A stretch of DNA of 64,000 nt from Holophagaceae bacterium (GTDB taxonomy: Bacteria > Acidobacteriota > Holophagae > Holophagales > Holophagaceae). The notes under the pieces were generated by a model that made no database searches, was not told where the DNA came from, and saw only the letters and a list, made by a program, of their open reading frames with translations. Positions 34,203 through 43,257 of the stretch are shown here, in pieces. How positions within the stretch are numbered: position 1 is the first letter of the stretch; the number at the start of each line of letters is the position of its first letter. Location of the stretch: contig JADKKO010000002.1 in the NCBI GenBank assembly GCA_016720465.1, forward strand, positions 474,001 through 538,000, written 5' to 3'. Position numbers and translations under genes: made by a program.

Positions 34203-36698
34203 ATGTCCCGACCCCTCCTCCTCGTTGTGGATGGCGAGTCCTTAAAATCGCCAGCTTTGGTCGCTACCCTTGAGTTGGATGGCTGGGATATCCGTTGGGC
34301 CTCGAACCAGGAGGCCCGCCACTTCATTGATTGGGGCCTGGAACCGAATCTGATCCTGTTGGACCCAGCTCATGGCGGCGAAGCCTCCTTCGAGGTCGCC
34401 AAACTGTTCCTGGCCCGCCTTCCGGGGCTTCCGGTGCTGGTGCTGCAGGGGGAGGAAACGGCACCTTACGCGAACTTTCCGAAGGTCTTCAAGGGCTACC
34501 TGTCCAAGGATGATGCGGTCCAGACTTGGCCTTCGGCCCTCCGGGCCTATAAACCGGACCTGTCGCGGAGTTCTGGCAGGTTCAGTTCCGAGGACATCTT
34601 CGGGGATCTGCTGGCGGATATCGAAGGCGAAACGGCGCCGCCTGCCAAGGATGTGAAGCCGCGCCCGGAAAAGGCCAGCCCGCCGGCACCTCCAGCCCCG
34701 GTCGCGCCCAAGGCAGCGGCAGCGGCTCCGGCAGCGCCTGCGGCTCCGGTCGTCCCGGCGCCAGCGCCGCCCAGGCCGGCCACTCCCAAGACCGCGGAAA
34801 CAAAACCCGTGGTGCCGAAGATCCAGCTTCCGAAATTTCTGTTGCCCGCGCCCAAAGCGCAGCCGGCGCCACCGGCCCCGGCCATCCCGAAAATCACACT
34901 GAATCCAGCCTCCAAGGCCGCGGTGAAACCAGTCTCGGCGGTGCCGAGCTCGTCGCCTTCGCACAGCGCCCTATCGATCCCTTCCCCCGCGGCCACCCAG
35001 GCCATGAAGATCGAGCCTTTTGTGCCGCCACCACCAGCGCCGCCGCCACCGAAGGCCGGACTGGACAGCGATGACATTTTCGGCGGACTCCTGGAAGAGC
35101 TTGAAGGGAACGCCGGCGGAGGCATCGGCGCCGTGCTGGCGCAACCGGCCCCTGACCCCGAAGTCCGGAAACCCGAAGCGGCGCCCCCTGTGCCCCAGCC
35201 ACCGGCTGCGGCCGCAGCGTTGGTTCCGGAGGCTCCGAAACTGGCAGCCCCGCCGCCGCCTATGGCCCAGGACAAGTCCTCCGAGGCGGTTCCCAAGACT
35301 GGCGACCAGCAGGATGACGAGTACACCCTCAGCGGCATTTCCGGCATCTTTGATCCGTTCGCCCTGGAGGCCGAGGCCACGGGTTCGGCGAGCATCGCAG
35401 GCCCCACGATCATGGACCGCCCACCGGCGCCCCTGCCGCCCAGCCTTATGGGAACCCAGGCCTTTCCGGACATGTCCGAACCCGCGCCCGCCAATGTGCT
35501 GGAGGAGTACGGGAACTACTACCTGCTGGAAAAGATCGCCGTGGGAGGCATGGCGGAGCTCTTCAAGGCCAAACAGCGCGGCGTGCAGGGGTTCCAGAAG
35601 ATCGTGGCCATCAAGCGCATCCTGCCTCATCTTTCGGACAACGAAGAGTTCGTCACCATGTTCATCGACGAAGCGAAGCTGGCGGCCCAGCTGACGCATC
35701 CGAACATCGTGCAGATCTTTGATCTCGGAAAGGCCTCGGGATCCTACTACATCGCCATGGAGTACGTGGATGGCAAGGACCTCCGCTCCCTGCTCCGGAA
35801 GGTGCGGGAATACCGGCTGCCCTTTCCGGAGCCCGTGGCTGCCTTCGTGACCATGAAAGTGGCGGTGGCCCTGGACCATGCCCACCGCAAGAAGGCGCTC
35901 AACGACCGGGAACTAAAGCTGGTCCACCGGGACATCAGTCCCCAGAACATCCTGATCAGCAGCGACGGCGCTGTGAAGCTCGTGGACTTCGGCATTGCCA
36001 AAGCAGCCACCAAGAACACCCAGACCCTGGCAGGCGCCCTGAAGGGGAAGCTCCTGTACATGAGTCCGGAGCAGGCCCTCGGCCAGCCCCTGGACAACCG
36101 GTCAGACCTCTATTCGCTGGGTCTCGTGCTCTTCGAACTTCTGACAGGCGAGCGCTGTTTCCACGCGGATTCCGAGCTGGGAGTGCTCGAAAAGGTGCGC
36201 ATGGGCCGCATCAGCGATGTGCAATCCATCAATCCATCCATCTCCCGGGAGATGGCGGCCATCGTGAACAAGTGCCTGCAAAAAAACGTGGAGATGCGGT
36301 ATCCGTCGGCCCGGTTCCTGGAGCGGGATCTCAAAGATCTGCTGGTGCGCCAATCCAGCGAACCCACGGATCACGATGTGGCGGAATACGTGAACGCCCT
36401 GCTCAAGGGCACGAAAGAGCAGGTGGAGGAAGTCATGTCCGCCCGGTTTGCAGTCCGGGTCTCGGATCTGGCCTTGAAAAAAGGCACTGGGATGCAATCC
36501 GGGGAACTGGCTCGGACCAAACTGGAGGATCAGCCCACCACCACCGCAGTGGTCCAGAAGCGGGCGCCAGCGCAGATTCCCATCCCCTTGCCGGAGCTGG
36601 AATCCATGGAATCCACCCGATCACCGTGGCTGGTCCGGGCGATCGTGCTGCTCCTGATCATCATTCCAGTCCTGATCTGGATCGCCTGGCACGCCTGA
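34203..36698 (+). CDS. Receiver-like/Ser-Thr protein kinase with duplicated DIFG motif and C-terminal membrane anchor
   Basis: An 831-residue protein (ATG 34203 behind GAAGAAGG). Order: a receiver-like domain (~3-115; LLLVVDGE, LILLDPAHGG, YLSKDD); a Pro/Ala-rich linker (~140-430) holding two related short motifs, EDIFGDLLADIEGE and DDIFGGLLEELEGN; a Hanks kinase (~437-710; VGGMAE loop, VAIKRI, HRDISPQN, DFGIAK, SPEQA); a further helical linker; and a C-terminal membrane helix (~806-828). The HRDISPQN loop is typical of myxobacterial and acidobacterial kinases. It has no histidine-kinase partner nearby. Substrate unknown. Confidence 0.87.
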   Translation: MSRPLLLVVDGESLKSPALVATLELDGWDIRWASNQEARHFIDWGLEPNLILLDPAHGGEASFEVAKLFLARLPGLPVLVLQGEETAPYANFPKVFKGYLSKDDAVQTWPSALRAYKPDLSRSSGRFSSEDIFGDLLADIEGETAPPAKDVKPRPEKASPPAPPAPVAPKAAAAAPAAPAAPVVPAPAPPRPATPKTAETKPVVPKIQLPKFLLPAPKAQPAPPAPAIPKITLNPASKAAVKPVSAVPSSSPSHSALSIPSPAATQAMKIEPFVPPPPAPPPPKAGLDSDDIFGGLLEELEGNAGGGIGAVLAQPAPDPEVRKPEAAPPVPQPPAAAAALVPEAPKLAAPPPPMAQDKSSEAVPKTGDQQDDEYTLSGISGIFDPFALEAEATGSASIAGPTIMDRPPAPLPPSLMGTQAFPDMSEPAPANVLEEYGNYYLLEKIAVGGMAELFKAKQRGVQGFQKIVAIKRILPHLSDNEEFVTMFIDEAKLAAQLTHPNIVQIFDLGKASGSYYIAMEYVDGKDLRSLLRKVREYRLPFPEPVAAFVTMKVAVALDHAHRKKALNDRELKLVHRDISPQNILISSDGAVKLVDFGIAKAATKNTQTLAGALKGKLLYMSPEQALGQPLDNRSDLYSLGLVLFELLTGERCFHADSELGVLEKVRMGRISDVQSINPSISREMAAIVNKCLQKNVEMRYPSARFLERDLKDLLVRQSSEPTDHDVAEYVNALLKGTKEQVEEVMSARFAVRVSDLALKKGTGMQSGELARTKLEDQPTTTAVVQKRAPAQIPIPLPELESMESTRSPWLVRAIVLLLIIIPVLIWIAWHA

Positions 36699-36874
36699 AG
36701 CTGGTTCCGCACGAACCGCCACTCTGGCCTCCGGGTAGTTGTTGAAAGACGGCTTAAACTCTGGCAAACCACTTTTAACCTTTGTATGCTTGGTTCCCTT
36801 GCTCTAGATTTGAAACCTCGATCACCCTTGTAATCCTGTTCCATCCACTCCACCATTTCCCAGGGAGGCCCCCC

Positions 36875-37108
36875 ATGGACCTGAGCAACGACCAAACCCA
36901 GTTCTACGAACAGACCCGCGGACGCTGCAAAGCGGAAGTGGAGCAGATCAACAACACCATCGCCTCGGAAGTGCAGCGGGTGAAGGATCTGCTGACGAAT
37001 CTGAGCAACCGAAAGGCCGCGGTCCTCCAGATGTACAGCGCCGCCTGCGCTGTGCTGGGCGAGGAAAACGAACTCGCCGGCGAAGAAGGCATGGATATCG
37101 AGTTCTAG
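36875..37108 (+). CDS. Small coiled-coil protein, unknown function
   Basis: A 77-residue acidic protein starting at ATG 36875 after a CAGGGAGG site. It is almost wholly helical (QTRGRCKAEVEQINNTIASE) with an acidic tail (EENELAGEEGMDIEF). No family recognised. It is monocistronic and closed by a strong hairpin at 37125-37153. A good ribosome site and a dedicated terminator support it being real. Confidence 0.65.
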   Translation: MDLSNDQTQFYEQTRGRCKAEVEQINNTIASEVQRVKDLLTNLSNRKAAVLQMYSAACAVLGEENELAGEEGMDIEF

Positions 37109-37124
37109 CCGCCAAGAGGCTCCT

Positions 37125-37153
37125 GGAAAGCGCGCCCCGGTGGCGCGCTTTCC
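37125..37153 (+). terminator. Strong hairpin after the small coiled-coil gene
   Basis: GGAAAGCGCGCC-ccggt-GGCGCGCTTTCC: a perfect 12-bp stem 17 bp after the stop. The U-tract is the TTTCC inside the stem arm followed by ATATCT, so it is an imperfect intrinsic terminator, usable from either side. Confidence 0.7.
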
Positions 37154-37203
37154 ATATCTGGCTCAAGCCCGGGGGCGGCTGCCCAGGGCTGATACCTAGA
37201 CGA

Positions 37204-37464
37204 TCAAAGTCCCTTGCTCCCGAATAACGGAGCCGAACACCGGGAGCAGTTGGTCCGGTGCGTGGGGTTGCGGTGCCCGCAGTGGGAACAGATTTGATCG
37301 CGCTGGCGCTTGCGCATCCACAGCCGCAGATAGAGCAGCGCGCCGATCAGGATGATCAGCTGCAGTTTCATGCTGGGCGTCAGCACGTACCAAGGGCGCG
37401 GCCCGGCGGGCGGCTTGGGCGGTTCCTGCTGGAGTTCGACGGCGGGCTGGCGCATCAGTAACAT
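37204..37464 (-). CDS. Small membrane protein with C-terminal zinc ribbon
   Basis: An 86-residue protein with a Pro-rich N-terminus, one membrane helix (LQLIILIGALLYLRLW) and a four-Cys zinc ribbon (CSHCGHRNPTHRTNCSRC). The ATG at 37464 lies in the distal copy of the duplicated lepA 3' end, 2 nt after the copied TAG. This implies that before the duplication the gene was translationally coupled to lepA. It now sits 188 bp from the true lepA stop. Function unknown. Confidence 0.65.
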   Translation of the reverse strand: MLLMRQPAVELQQEPPKPPAGPRPWYVLTPSMKLQLIILIGALLYLRLWMRKRQRDQICSHCGHRNPTHRTNCSRCSAPLFGSKGL

Positions 37465-37547
37465 GCCTAGTTATCAACTTTCAGAATGGCCAGGAAGGCT
37501 TCCTGCGGGATCTCCACATTGCCGATGGACTTCATGCGCTTCTTGCC
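37460..37547. repeat. Direct repeat, distal copy of the lepA 3' end
   Basis: 88 bp identical, apart from one base (37540 versus 37725), to the true lepA terminus at 37645-37732. It contains the last 26-odd codons and stop of lepA but no lepA body, so it is a duplication remnant. Its left end gives the start codon of the zinc-ribbon gene. Confidence 0.95.
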
Positions 37548-37644
37548 ACGGGGCCCCCTCCGCAAGGCCGCAGGCCGAGCGGGAGCACAGGACTTGATGT
37601 CCTGTGCGTTCGGGGGGTAGTCACGAGGAAGGCCGAAGCGCATG
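37548..37644. mobile_element. 97-bp insert between the two lepA 3' copies, with CACAGGAC palindrome
   Basis: The insert separates the two 88-bp copies. It is non-coding, GC-rich and centred on the palindrome CACAGGAC-N5-GTCCTGTG at 37586-37606, which recurs with one base change beside tRNA-Leu. The insert-between-duplicates layout looks like a target duplication. The very long duplication is atypical of a transposase, so rearrangement during repair is an alternative. Confidence 0.6.
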
Positions 37645-37732
37645 AACATGCCTAGTTATCAACTTTCAGAATGGCCAGGAAGGCTTCCTGCGGGATCTCC
37701 ACATTGCCGATGGACTTCATGCGTTTCTTGCC
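37645..37732. repeat. Direct repeat, proximal copy within the lepA gene
   Basis: The 3' end of the intact lepA frame, matched by the downstream copy at 37460-37547 at an offset of 185 bp. Beyond 37732 the copies diverge at once (CCTTCCTT here, CCACGGGG there), marking a sharp duplication boundary. Confidence 0.95.
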
Positions 37733-39469
37733 TTCCTTCTGTTTCTGCAGCAGCTTTTTCTTTCGGGACACGTCGCCACCGTAGCACTTGGCGGTCACGT
37801 CTTTTCGGCGGGCCTTCACATTGGTGCGGGCGATGAACTTGGCGCCGATGGCCGCCTGGATGGCCACATCGAACATCTGCTGGGGGATCACTTCCTTCAT
37901 CTTCTGGCAAAGCGCGAGGCCCAGGGCATTGCTCTTGGCGCGGTGCACCAGGATGGAGAGCGCGTCCACGGGCTCGCCATTCACCAGCAGATCCATCTTC
38001 ACCAGATCCGATTCCGTGTAGTGCTTCATATGGTAATCGAAGCTGGCATAGCCCTTGGAGAGGGATTTCAGCTTGTCGTAGAAGTCCAGCACCACTTCGT
38101 TCAGGGGCAGCTCATAGACGAGCATCACCCGGTCGCTGCTGACATATTCCAATCTTTGTTGCAGGCCGCGGCGCTCTTCGCAAAGCTTGAGCAGGCCGCC
38201 CACGAAATCCGCCCGGGTGAGGATCGTGGCCTCGATGATGGGCTCTTCGATGCGGGCGATCTTCTGGAGCGGGGGCAGCTTCGATGGGTTGTCCACGATG
38301 ACCTCGTCGCCGTCGGTCAGGTACACGTGATAGCGCACGCTGGGCGCGGTGGTGATGAGGTCCAGGTTGAATTCGCGCTCCAGCCGCTCCTGCACGATCT
38401 CCATGTGCAACAGCCCAAGGAAGCCGCAGCGGAAACCGAAGCCCAGCGCCGTGGACGTTTCGGGCTCGTAGGTGAAGCTGCTGTCGTTGAGGCGCAGCTT
38501 GTCCATGGCGGTGCGCAAATTTTCGAAATCATCGCTGCTGGTGGGGAAGATTCCCGCGAACACCACCGGCTGGATCTCCTTGAAGCCCTTGAGCATTTCC
38601 GTGGCCGGGGTGGTGCTGTTGGTCAAGGCGTGGGTGATGGTGTCGCCGACCTTCACATCGGTCAGCTGCTTGATCGAGGCCACCAGGTAGCCCACTTCGC
38701 CCACGGACATGGTTGGCTGCTTGCTCATCTTGGGATCGAAGATCCCGATCTCGTCCACGCGGTATTCGGAGCCGTTGGACATGAAGCGGATCTGGTCCCC
38801 GGCCTTCAGCGTGCCGTTGAAGATGCGGATGAGGCTCACGATGCCGCGGTAGGGATCGTAGTAGCAGTCGAAGATGAGCGCCTGGAGCGGGCCCAGCTTG
38901 TCGCCCTGGGGCGCCGGGATGCACTTGACGATCTGCTCGAGCACCGCCTCGCAGTTCTCACCGGTTTTTGCGCTGACGTTCACGGCGTGCGCCGTGTCCA
39001 CCAGCCCGATGACCGTGTCGATCTGCTCCAGCACCCGCGCGGGGTCGGCGCTGGGGAGGTCCGTCTTGTTGAGCACGGGAAATACTTCCAGGCCGTTTTC
39101 CAGCGCGAGATAGGCATTGGCCAAGGTCTGGGCCTCCACGCCTTGGGTCGCGTCCACCACCAGGATGGCGCCTTCGCAGGCGGCGAGGCTGCGGCTCACC
39201 TCGTAGGTGAAATCCACGTGGCCAGGCGTGTCGATGAGGTTCAAGGTGTAGGTCTTGCCGTCCTGGGCGGGATACATGCAGGTCACGGCGTGGGCCTTGA
39301 TGGTGATGCCGCGTTCCCGCTCCAGGTCCATGTCGTCCAGCATCTGGGCCTGCATGTCCCGGTGGGCCACGGTCTTGGTGAGTTCCAGCAGACGGTCGGC
39401 CAACGTGGATTTGCCGTGGTCGATGTGCGCCACGATGGAAAAATTGCGGATCAGTTGGGGATCAGTCAC
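37652..39469 (-). CDS. lepA: Elongation factor 4 (LepA)
   Basis: A 605-residue translational GTPase with IRNFSIVAHIDHGKSTLADR (P-loop), RERGITIKA (switch I), DTPGHVDF, NKTDLPSADP and the LepA-specific C-terminal domain (VKARRKDVTAKCYGGDVSRK). The start is taken as GTG 39469 because GGAG lies ~7 nt upstream and the result matches the short N-terminus of known LepA (~600 aa); ATG 39490 would add seven residues. LepA back-translocates or remodels ribosomes. The C-terminus is intact despite the duplication just downstream. Confidence 0.95.
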   Translation of the reverse strand: MTDPQLIRNFSIVAHIDHGKSTLADRLLELTKTVAHRDMQAQMLDDMDLERERGITIKAHAVTCMYPAQDGKTYTLNLIDTPGHVDFTYEVSRSLAACEGAILVVDATQGVEAQTLANAYLALENGLEVFPVLNKTDLPSADPARVLEQIDTVIGLVDTAHAVNVSAKTGENCEAVLEQIVKCIPAPQGDKLGPLQALIFDCYYDPYRGIVSLIRIFNGTLKAGDQIRFMSNGSEYRVDEIGIFDPKMSKQPTMSVGEVGYLVASIKQLTDVKVGDTITHALTNSTTPATEMLKGFKEIQPVVFAGIFPTSSDDFENLRTAMDKLRLNDSSFTYEPETSTALGFGFRCGFLGLLHMEIVQERLEREFNLDLITTAPSVRYHVYLTDGDEVIVDNPSKLPPLQKIARIEEPIIEATILTRADFVGGLLKLCEERRGLQQRLEYVSSDRVMLVYELPLNEVVLDFYDKLKSLSKGYASFDYHMKHYTESDLVKMDLLVNGEPVDALSILVHRAKSNALGLALCQKMKEVIPQQMFDVAIQAAIGAKFIARTNVKARRKDVTAKCYGGDVSRKKKLLQKQKEGKKRMKSIGNVEIPQEAFLAILKVDN

Positions 39470-39564
39470 GAAGTGCTCCGAACCCGCCATTGTAACGCTG
39501 ACGGGCCTTCCCCTGAAGCGGGAATCCGGTGGGACTTCGGCCGCCGGCTCTGAGACAATGCCCC

Positions 39565-41085
39565 ATGCACCGATTCCCGCTGATCCTGGCCACCCTCGCA
39601 TCGCTCGCTCTGCGCGCCCAGGGACCGGTCTCCGGGCAGGTGACCGATGGCCAGCGCGCGGTCGCTGGCGTCCGCGTCTTCGTGGACGAGGGCATCCGCA
39701 CCGACCAGGACCGCAACGCCTTGATGCCTGCGCTGCGCGGCTATTCCTGGGACATCACGGGAAGCGACGGCCGGTTCTCCTTGCTCGGATCGGCGGAGGA
39801 CACCCATCCGGTGCTGATTTTCGAAAAGGAGGGCTGGGCCAGGGACATGGTGCACATGCGGAATGGCGAAGCGGCCACCATCGTGCTCCGGCCTGCGAAT
39901 CAATACCGGGTTGAAAAGGTCCTCGTGGTGCGCCTGGATTTCGCAGACGAAGCGGTGACCATGCCTGACGACGACTTGCGGAGGCTCCTTTTCAACCGCA
40001 AACCCGGCCAGGCCAGCGCGGCCAATTTCCTCTATGAAGTATCCAAGGGCAACCTCGCCCTGGAAGAGGGCGCCATCCTGCATTTCACGGACCCGCAGCA
40101 CACCAAGCCGCGCAATGACGATCAAAGAGCCGGCATGGTGCGGTTCGTCCTGGAGAAATTGAAAGGCCAGGACCTCCACGATTTCGATCGCGTGGACAAC
40201 CGCACGGGCGCTATGAAGCCCGATGGGAAACCGGACCACCTCTGGATCTTCGCGCCTGGCGAACCGAAATCCATCACCAACAACGACGCCCATCTCCGGC
40301 CCGTGACCTTCATGATGCCTCTGCCCTGGAACCCATCGTCCACCTGGCCCGTGGTGTTCATGACTGAACAGGCCCCGCTGGGGAACATCGTCCACGAATC
40401 CTTCCACGCCATGGGCGAGCACGCCGTGGACGACTTGTACCTCGGCTGCGAGGACCCCAATACCGCGGGCATCTGGGATCTGATGGACGCCGGACAGTAC
40501 CGGGGCTGGGACGCGGCCCACGGCGACACCGGCCCTTGGCAGCAGGACACGGGCTACAGCCCTTCCCACCCCGGCCCCTGGGTGATCGGCGAATTGTGGT
40601 ACCGCGGGCGCTTCGGATCCCTGGTGAAGAAGGAACGGATCAAGGGCCGCGCCTGGGACGGGTGGCTCGCGCCCCTGGAACGGGCGCCGGGAATCGACTC
40701 GCAGCGGCTGGTGGTGCCAGATCCCAGGAAAGCGGGCGCCTTCTGGGAATTTTCGGTGCGCCGGCCCTGGGGCTTCAACCGCGGCCGCGTGGGGAACCGC
40801 TGGGGGCCTGGGTTCGAAGGCCTCATCGTGGAACACATCGATCCGAGCCTATTGAGCCGGGAAGGCGAGCCGAAGGGGCCCGTGCGCATCATGGACGCTC
40901 ATCCACGCAGCCCGGAACCGCCCCAGCCGAGGTTCCCCTGCGGCCGGTGGGAGCTGGACGACGCCGCCTACAACCTGGGGCCAGGCGAAACCGCCAAGGG
41001 CAGCGATGGGCCCGTGAGTTGGGAAGTGATCTCCGTGGATTCCTTTGGAAGCATGCGGATCCAGGTGAATTTGAGGATCCAATGA
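39565..41085 (+). CDS. Secreted M6-type metallopeptidase with carboxypeptidase-regulatory-like domain
   Basis: A 506-residue exported protein. A signal peptide (LILATLASLALRAQG) is followed by a beta-sandwich of the carboxypeptidase regulatory type (GQVTDGQRAVAGVRVFV). The catalytic part has the zinc motif HESFHAMGEH and DDLYLGCED...GIWDLMDAG, which follows the M6 immune-inhibitor-A pattern (HExxHxxGLxDLYD...WDLM). Secreted endopeptidase activity is expected. It overlaps the next gene's possible upstream ATG. Substrate unknown. Confidence 0.8.
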   Translation: MHRFPLILATLASLALRAQGPVSGQVTDGQRAVAGVRVFVDEGIRTDQDRNALMPALRGYSWDITGSDGRFSLLGSAEDTHPVLIFEKEGWARDMVHMRNGEAATIVLRPANQYRVEKVLVVRLDFADEAVTMPDDDLRRLLFNRKPGQASAANFLYEVSKGNLALEEGAILHFTDPQHTKPRNDDQRAGMVRFVLEKLKGQDLHDFDRVDNRTGAMKPDGKPDHLWIFAPGEPKSITNNDAHLRPVTFMMPLPWNPSSTWPVVFMTEQAPLGNIVHESFHAMGEHAVDDLYLGCEDPNTAGIWDLMDAGQYRGWDAAHGDTGPWQQDTGYSPSHPGPWVIGELWYRGRFGSLVKKERIKGRAWDGWLAPLERAPGIDSQRLVVPDPRKAGAFWEFSVRRPWGFNRGRVGNRWGPGFEGLIVEHIDPSLLSREGEPKGPVRIMDAHPRSPEPPQPRFPCGRWELDDAAYNLGPGETAKGSDGPVSWEVISVDSFGSMRIQVNLRIQ

Positions 41086-41096
41086 AGGAGGTGGCC

Positions 41097-41555
41097 ATGC
41101 TGCTCTTCATGCCTGCCCTGGCGATGAACGCGCCCGCGGCGCAGACGCCCGGAGACGTACTCGACCTATGGCATCTCGCGGCGGCGCAGGCCGACGCGGA
41201 GCTGTACTTCAGCCTGATGGCTCCGGGCGCGGTGTTCCTGGGGACCGACGCCACCGAACGCTGGACCAAGGACGAATTCCGCGTCTGGGCGGAACCCTAT
41301 TTCAAGAAAGGCAAGGCCTGGGCCTTCAAGTCCGTGAAACGCCATATGGGCTTTTCCAGGGATGGAAGCACCGCCTGGTTCGACGAGGACCTGGACACGC
41401 CGAACCTGGGCCCTGCGCGGGGATCCGGCGTGCTCGTGAAGCAGGGCGGCGCCTGGCGCATCGCCCAGTACAACCTCAGCGTCCCCATTCCAAACCCGCT
41501 GATGAAGCAGGTGAAGAAAGAGATCGAGGAGCATCTGAAGGCGGTCGGGAAATGA
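41097..41555 (+). CDS. Exported SnoaL/NTF2-like protein (DUF4440 type)
   Basis: A 152-residue protein. ATG 41097 is chosen because a perfect AAGGAGG lies 6 nt upstream; ATG 41082 overlaps the preceding stop. A signal peptide (LLFMPALAMNAPAAQ) is followed by an NTF2-like cone (DLWHLAAAQADAELYFSLMAPGAVFLGTDATERWT...FVLV-type strands, GSGVLVKQGGAWRIAQYN). Such folds bind small ligands or act as hydrolases. Co-transcribed with the M6 peptidase. Role unknown. Confidence 0.75.
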   Translation: MLLFMPALAMNAPAAQTPGDVLDLWHLAAAQADAELYFSLMAPGAVFLGTDATERWTKDEFRVWAEPYFKKGKAWAFKSVKRHMGFSRDGSTAWFDEDLDTPNLGPARGSGVLVKQGGAWRIAQYNLSVPIPNPLMKQVKKEIEEHLKAVGK

Positions 41556-41661
41556 TCCGGATGCCATTCGCGGCCGCTGCTTTTTGACGATCCGTCACGC
41601 TCTCCAGGGATTTTCTTCCGCCAAAGCCTCTACCCAGTAACATGAGGGCCAGGAGATCCCC

Positions 41662-43083
41662 ATGCGCGCGATGGTCAAGGCGGTCCTTGTTTTCACTTTG
41701 ATCCACCTGGTCCCCTTCGTGGCGCAGGCGCAGGCGCCAACCGAGCGCCACCGCCCCGCCGCCGCGCGGATCCTGGGCGCTTCGCTTCAGTCGTCCACGG
41801 CCTACGACCAGCTCGGGGAACTCTGCGACCAGGTGGGGAACCGCATCAGCGGTTCCGAGCGGTTGGACAAGGCCATCGACTGGGCCGTGAAGACCATGAA
41901 AGCCGATGGACTGCAGAACGTGCACACCGAAAAAATCCTGGTGCCTTATTGGAGACGAGGCGCGGAAAAAGCCTGGACCATCACGCCCCAGCGGCATGAA
42001 CTGTCCATCCTGGGCCTGGGCATGAGCGTAGCGACGCCCAAGGGCGGCATCACGGCGGAGGTGGCGGTGGTGGGCAGCTTCGCTGAACTGGACAAGCTCG
42101 GCGAGGCCGGGGCCAGAGGCAAGATCGTGCTCTACGACGTGCCCTTCACCGGCTACGGCCAGACCGTCGCGTACCGGGTGTTCGGCGCCTCCCGCGCGGC
42201 CAAATACGGCGCGGTGGCGGCCCTGGTGCGTTCGGTGGGCAGCCTCAGCTTCGACACGCCGCATACCGGAACCCTGGCCTACGACGAGAAGCTGCCGAAG
42301 ATCCCCTCCGCGGCGGTGTCCATCGAGAATTCCGCGATGATGGGGCGCATGGCCCGGCGCGGCGAGACCATCCAGCTGCATCTGGAGCTGGAGAACGAAC
42401 TCATCCCCAACCAGCCGTCGGCCAACGTGGTGGGAGAGATCGTCGGTTCCGAAAAACCCCTGGAGGTGGTGCTCCTGGGCGGCCATCTCGATAGCTGGGA
42501 TGTGGGGCAGGGGGCCCAGGACGATGGCGTGGGCTGCATGATCTCGCTGGGGGCCGCGAAGGCGATCCTGGACGCAGGCCTGAAACCCAAACGCACCGTC
42601 CGCGTGGTCTTCTTCACCAACGAGGAGAACGGCGACTTTGGCGGCAAGGGCTACCGTGACGCGCACCAAGCCGAGCTTGTGAATTTCGTCGCGGCCCTGG
42701 AGAGCGACAGCGGCAACGGGCCCGTGAAGGGCTTCAGCCTGGACTTCCAGGGGGAGGGCCGCAACAAGGCCGCCGCCGCCACGCCCGAAGCGAAGGCGCG
42801 CGCCGACAAGGGCCTTGCGTTGCTGAAATCCGTCGCACCGCTGCTGGAGCCCCTCGACGCCACCCGGATGGAGATGGGCGGCAGCGGCACCGACATCGGC
42901 CCGACCGTGAACGCGGGCGTTCCCGGCGTCGGCGTCAACCATGACACGACCCATTACTGGGAAATCCACCACACCAAGGCCGACACTTTCGACAAGATCA
43001 TCAAACTCGACATGCAGAAGAACATCGCCGCCGTGGGAATCATGGCCTATGTGCTGGCAGAGATGGAGGAGACGCTGCGGTAG
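41662..43083 (+). CDS. Secreted M28-family aminopeptidase/carboxypeptidase Q-like
   Basis: A 473-residue exported protein (signal peptide ending VAQAQ). It carries a PA-domain-like insert (~110-220) and the M28 dizinc site: GGHLDSWDVGQGAQDDG (His and bridging Asp), TNEENGDFG (catalytic Glu pair), ESDSG (Asp) and NHDTTHYW (His). Clustered with other secreted peptidases, which suggests a proteolytic, peptide-scavenging lifestyle. A 174-bp gap follows. Confidence 0.9.
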   Translation: MRAMVKAVLVFTLIHLVPFVAQAQAPTERHRPAAARILGASLQSSTAYDQLGELCDQVGNRISGSERLDKAIDWAVKTMKADGLQNVHTEKILVPYWRRGAEKAWTITPQRHELSILGLGMSVATPKGGITAEVAVVGSFAELDKLGEAGARGKIVLYDVPFTGYGQTVAYRVFGASRAAKYGAVAALVRSVGSLSFDTPHTGTLAYDEKLPKIPSAAVSIENSAMMGRMARRGETIQLHLELENELIPNQPSANVVGEIVGSEKPLEVVLLGGHLDSWDVGQGAQDDGVGCMISLGAAKAILDAGLKPKRTVRVVFFTNEENGDFGGKGYRDAHQAELVNFVAALESDSGNGPVKGFSLDFQGEGRNKAAAATPEAKARADKGLALLKSVAPLLEPLDATRMEMGGSGTDIGPTVNAGVPGVGVNHDTTHYWEIHHTKADTFDKIIKLDMQKNIAAVGIMAYVLAEMEETLR

Positions 43084-43257
43084 GGTTTCGCCGGGTGGGG
43101 CCGCCTGGCGCCGCTGGAAATCCGGAGTCCGCCACACTACGGGCCGTGTCGGCCCTGTCTTTTCCTTGACTGAAGCAGGCGGAGGGCGTATCCAGAAACA
43201 GGAACCCACCCGTCCGATCCCCTTGGGATGAACCGCATCCCTTTCCAGGAGTAGTCC

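Noticed and set aside
37467..37649. 60-codon frame ending in a LepA-like tail
   Set aside because: The LepA-like end comes from the duplicated 3' segment; the upstream half is palindromic insert sequence. It is a by-product of the duplication.
37943..39553. 536-codon + strand frame opposite lepA
   Set aside because: Complete overlap with lepA, rich in His, Gln and Val from complementing its codons; no ribosome site or family match.
40536..41555. 339-codon frame joining the M6 peptidase 3' end and the NTF2-like gene
   Set aside because: Only the part after 41097 has a signal peptide and a strong ribosome site; the rest is read out of phase from the peptidase gene.
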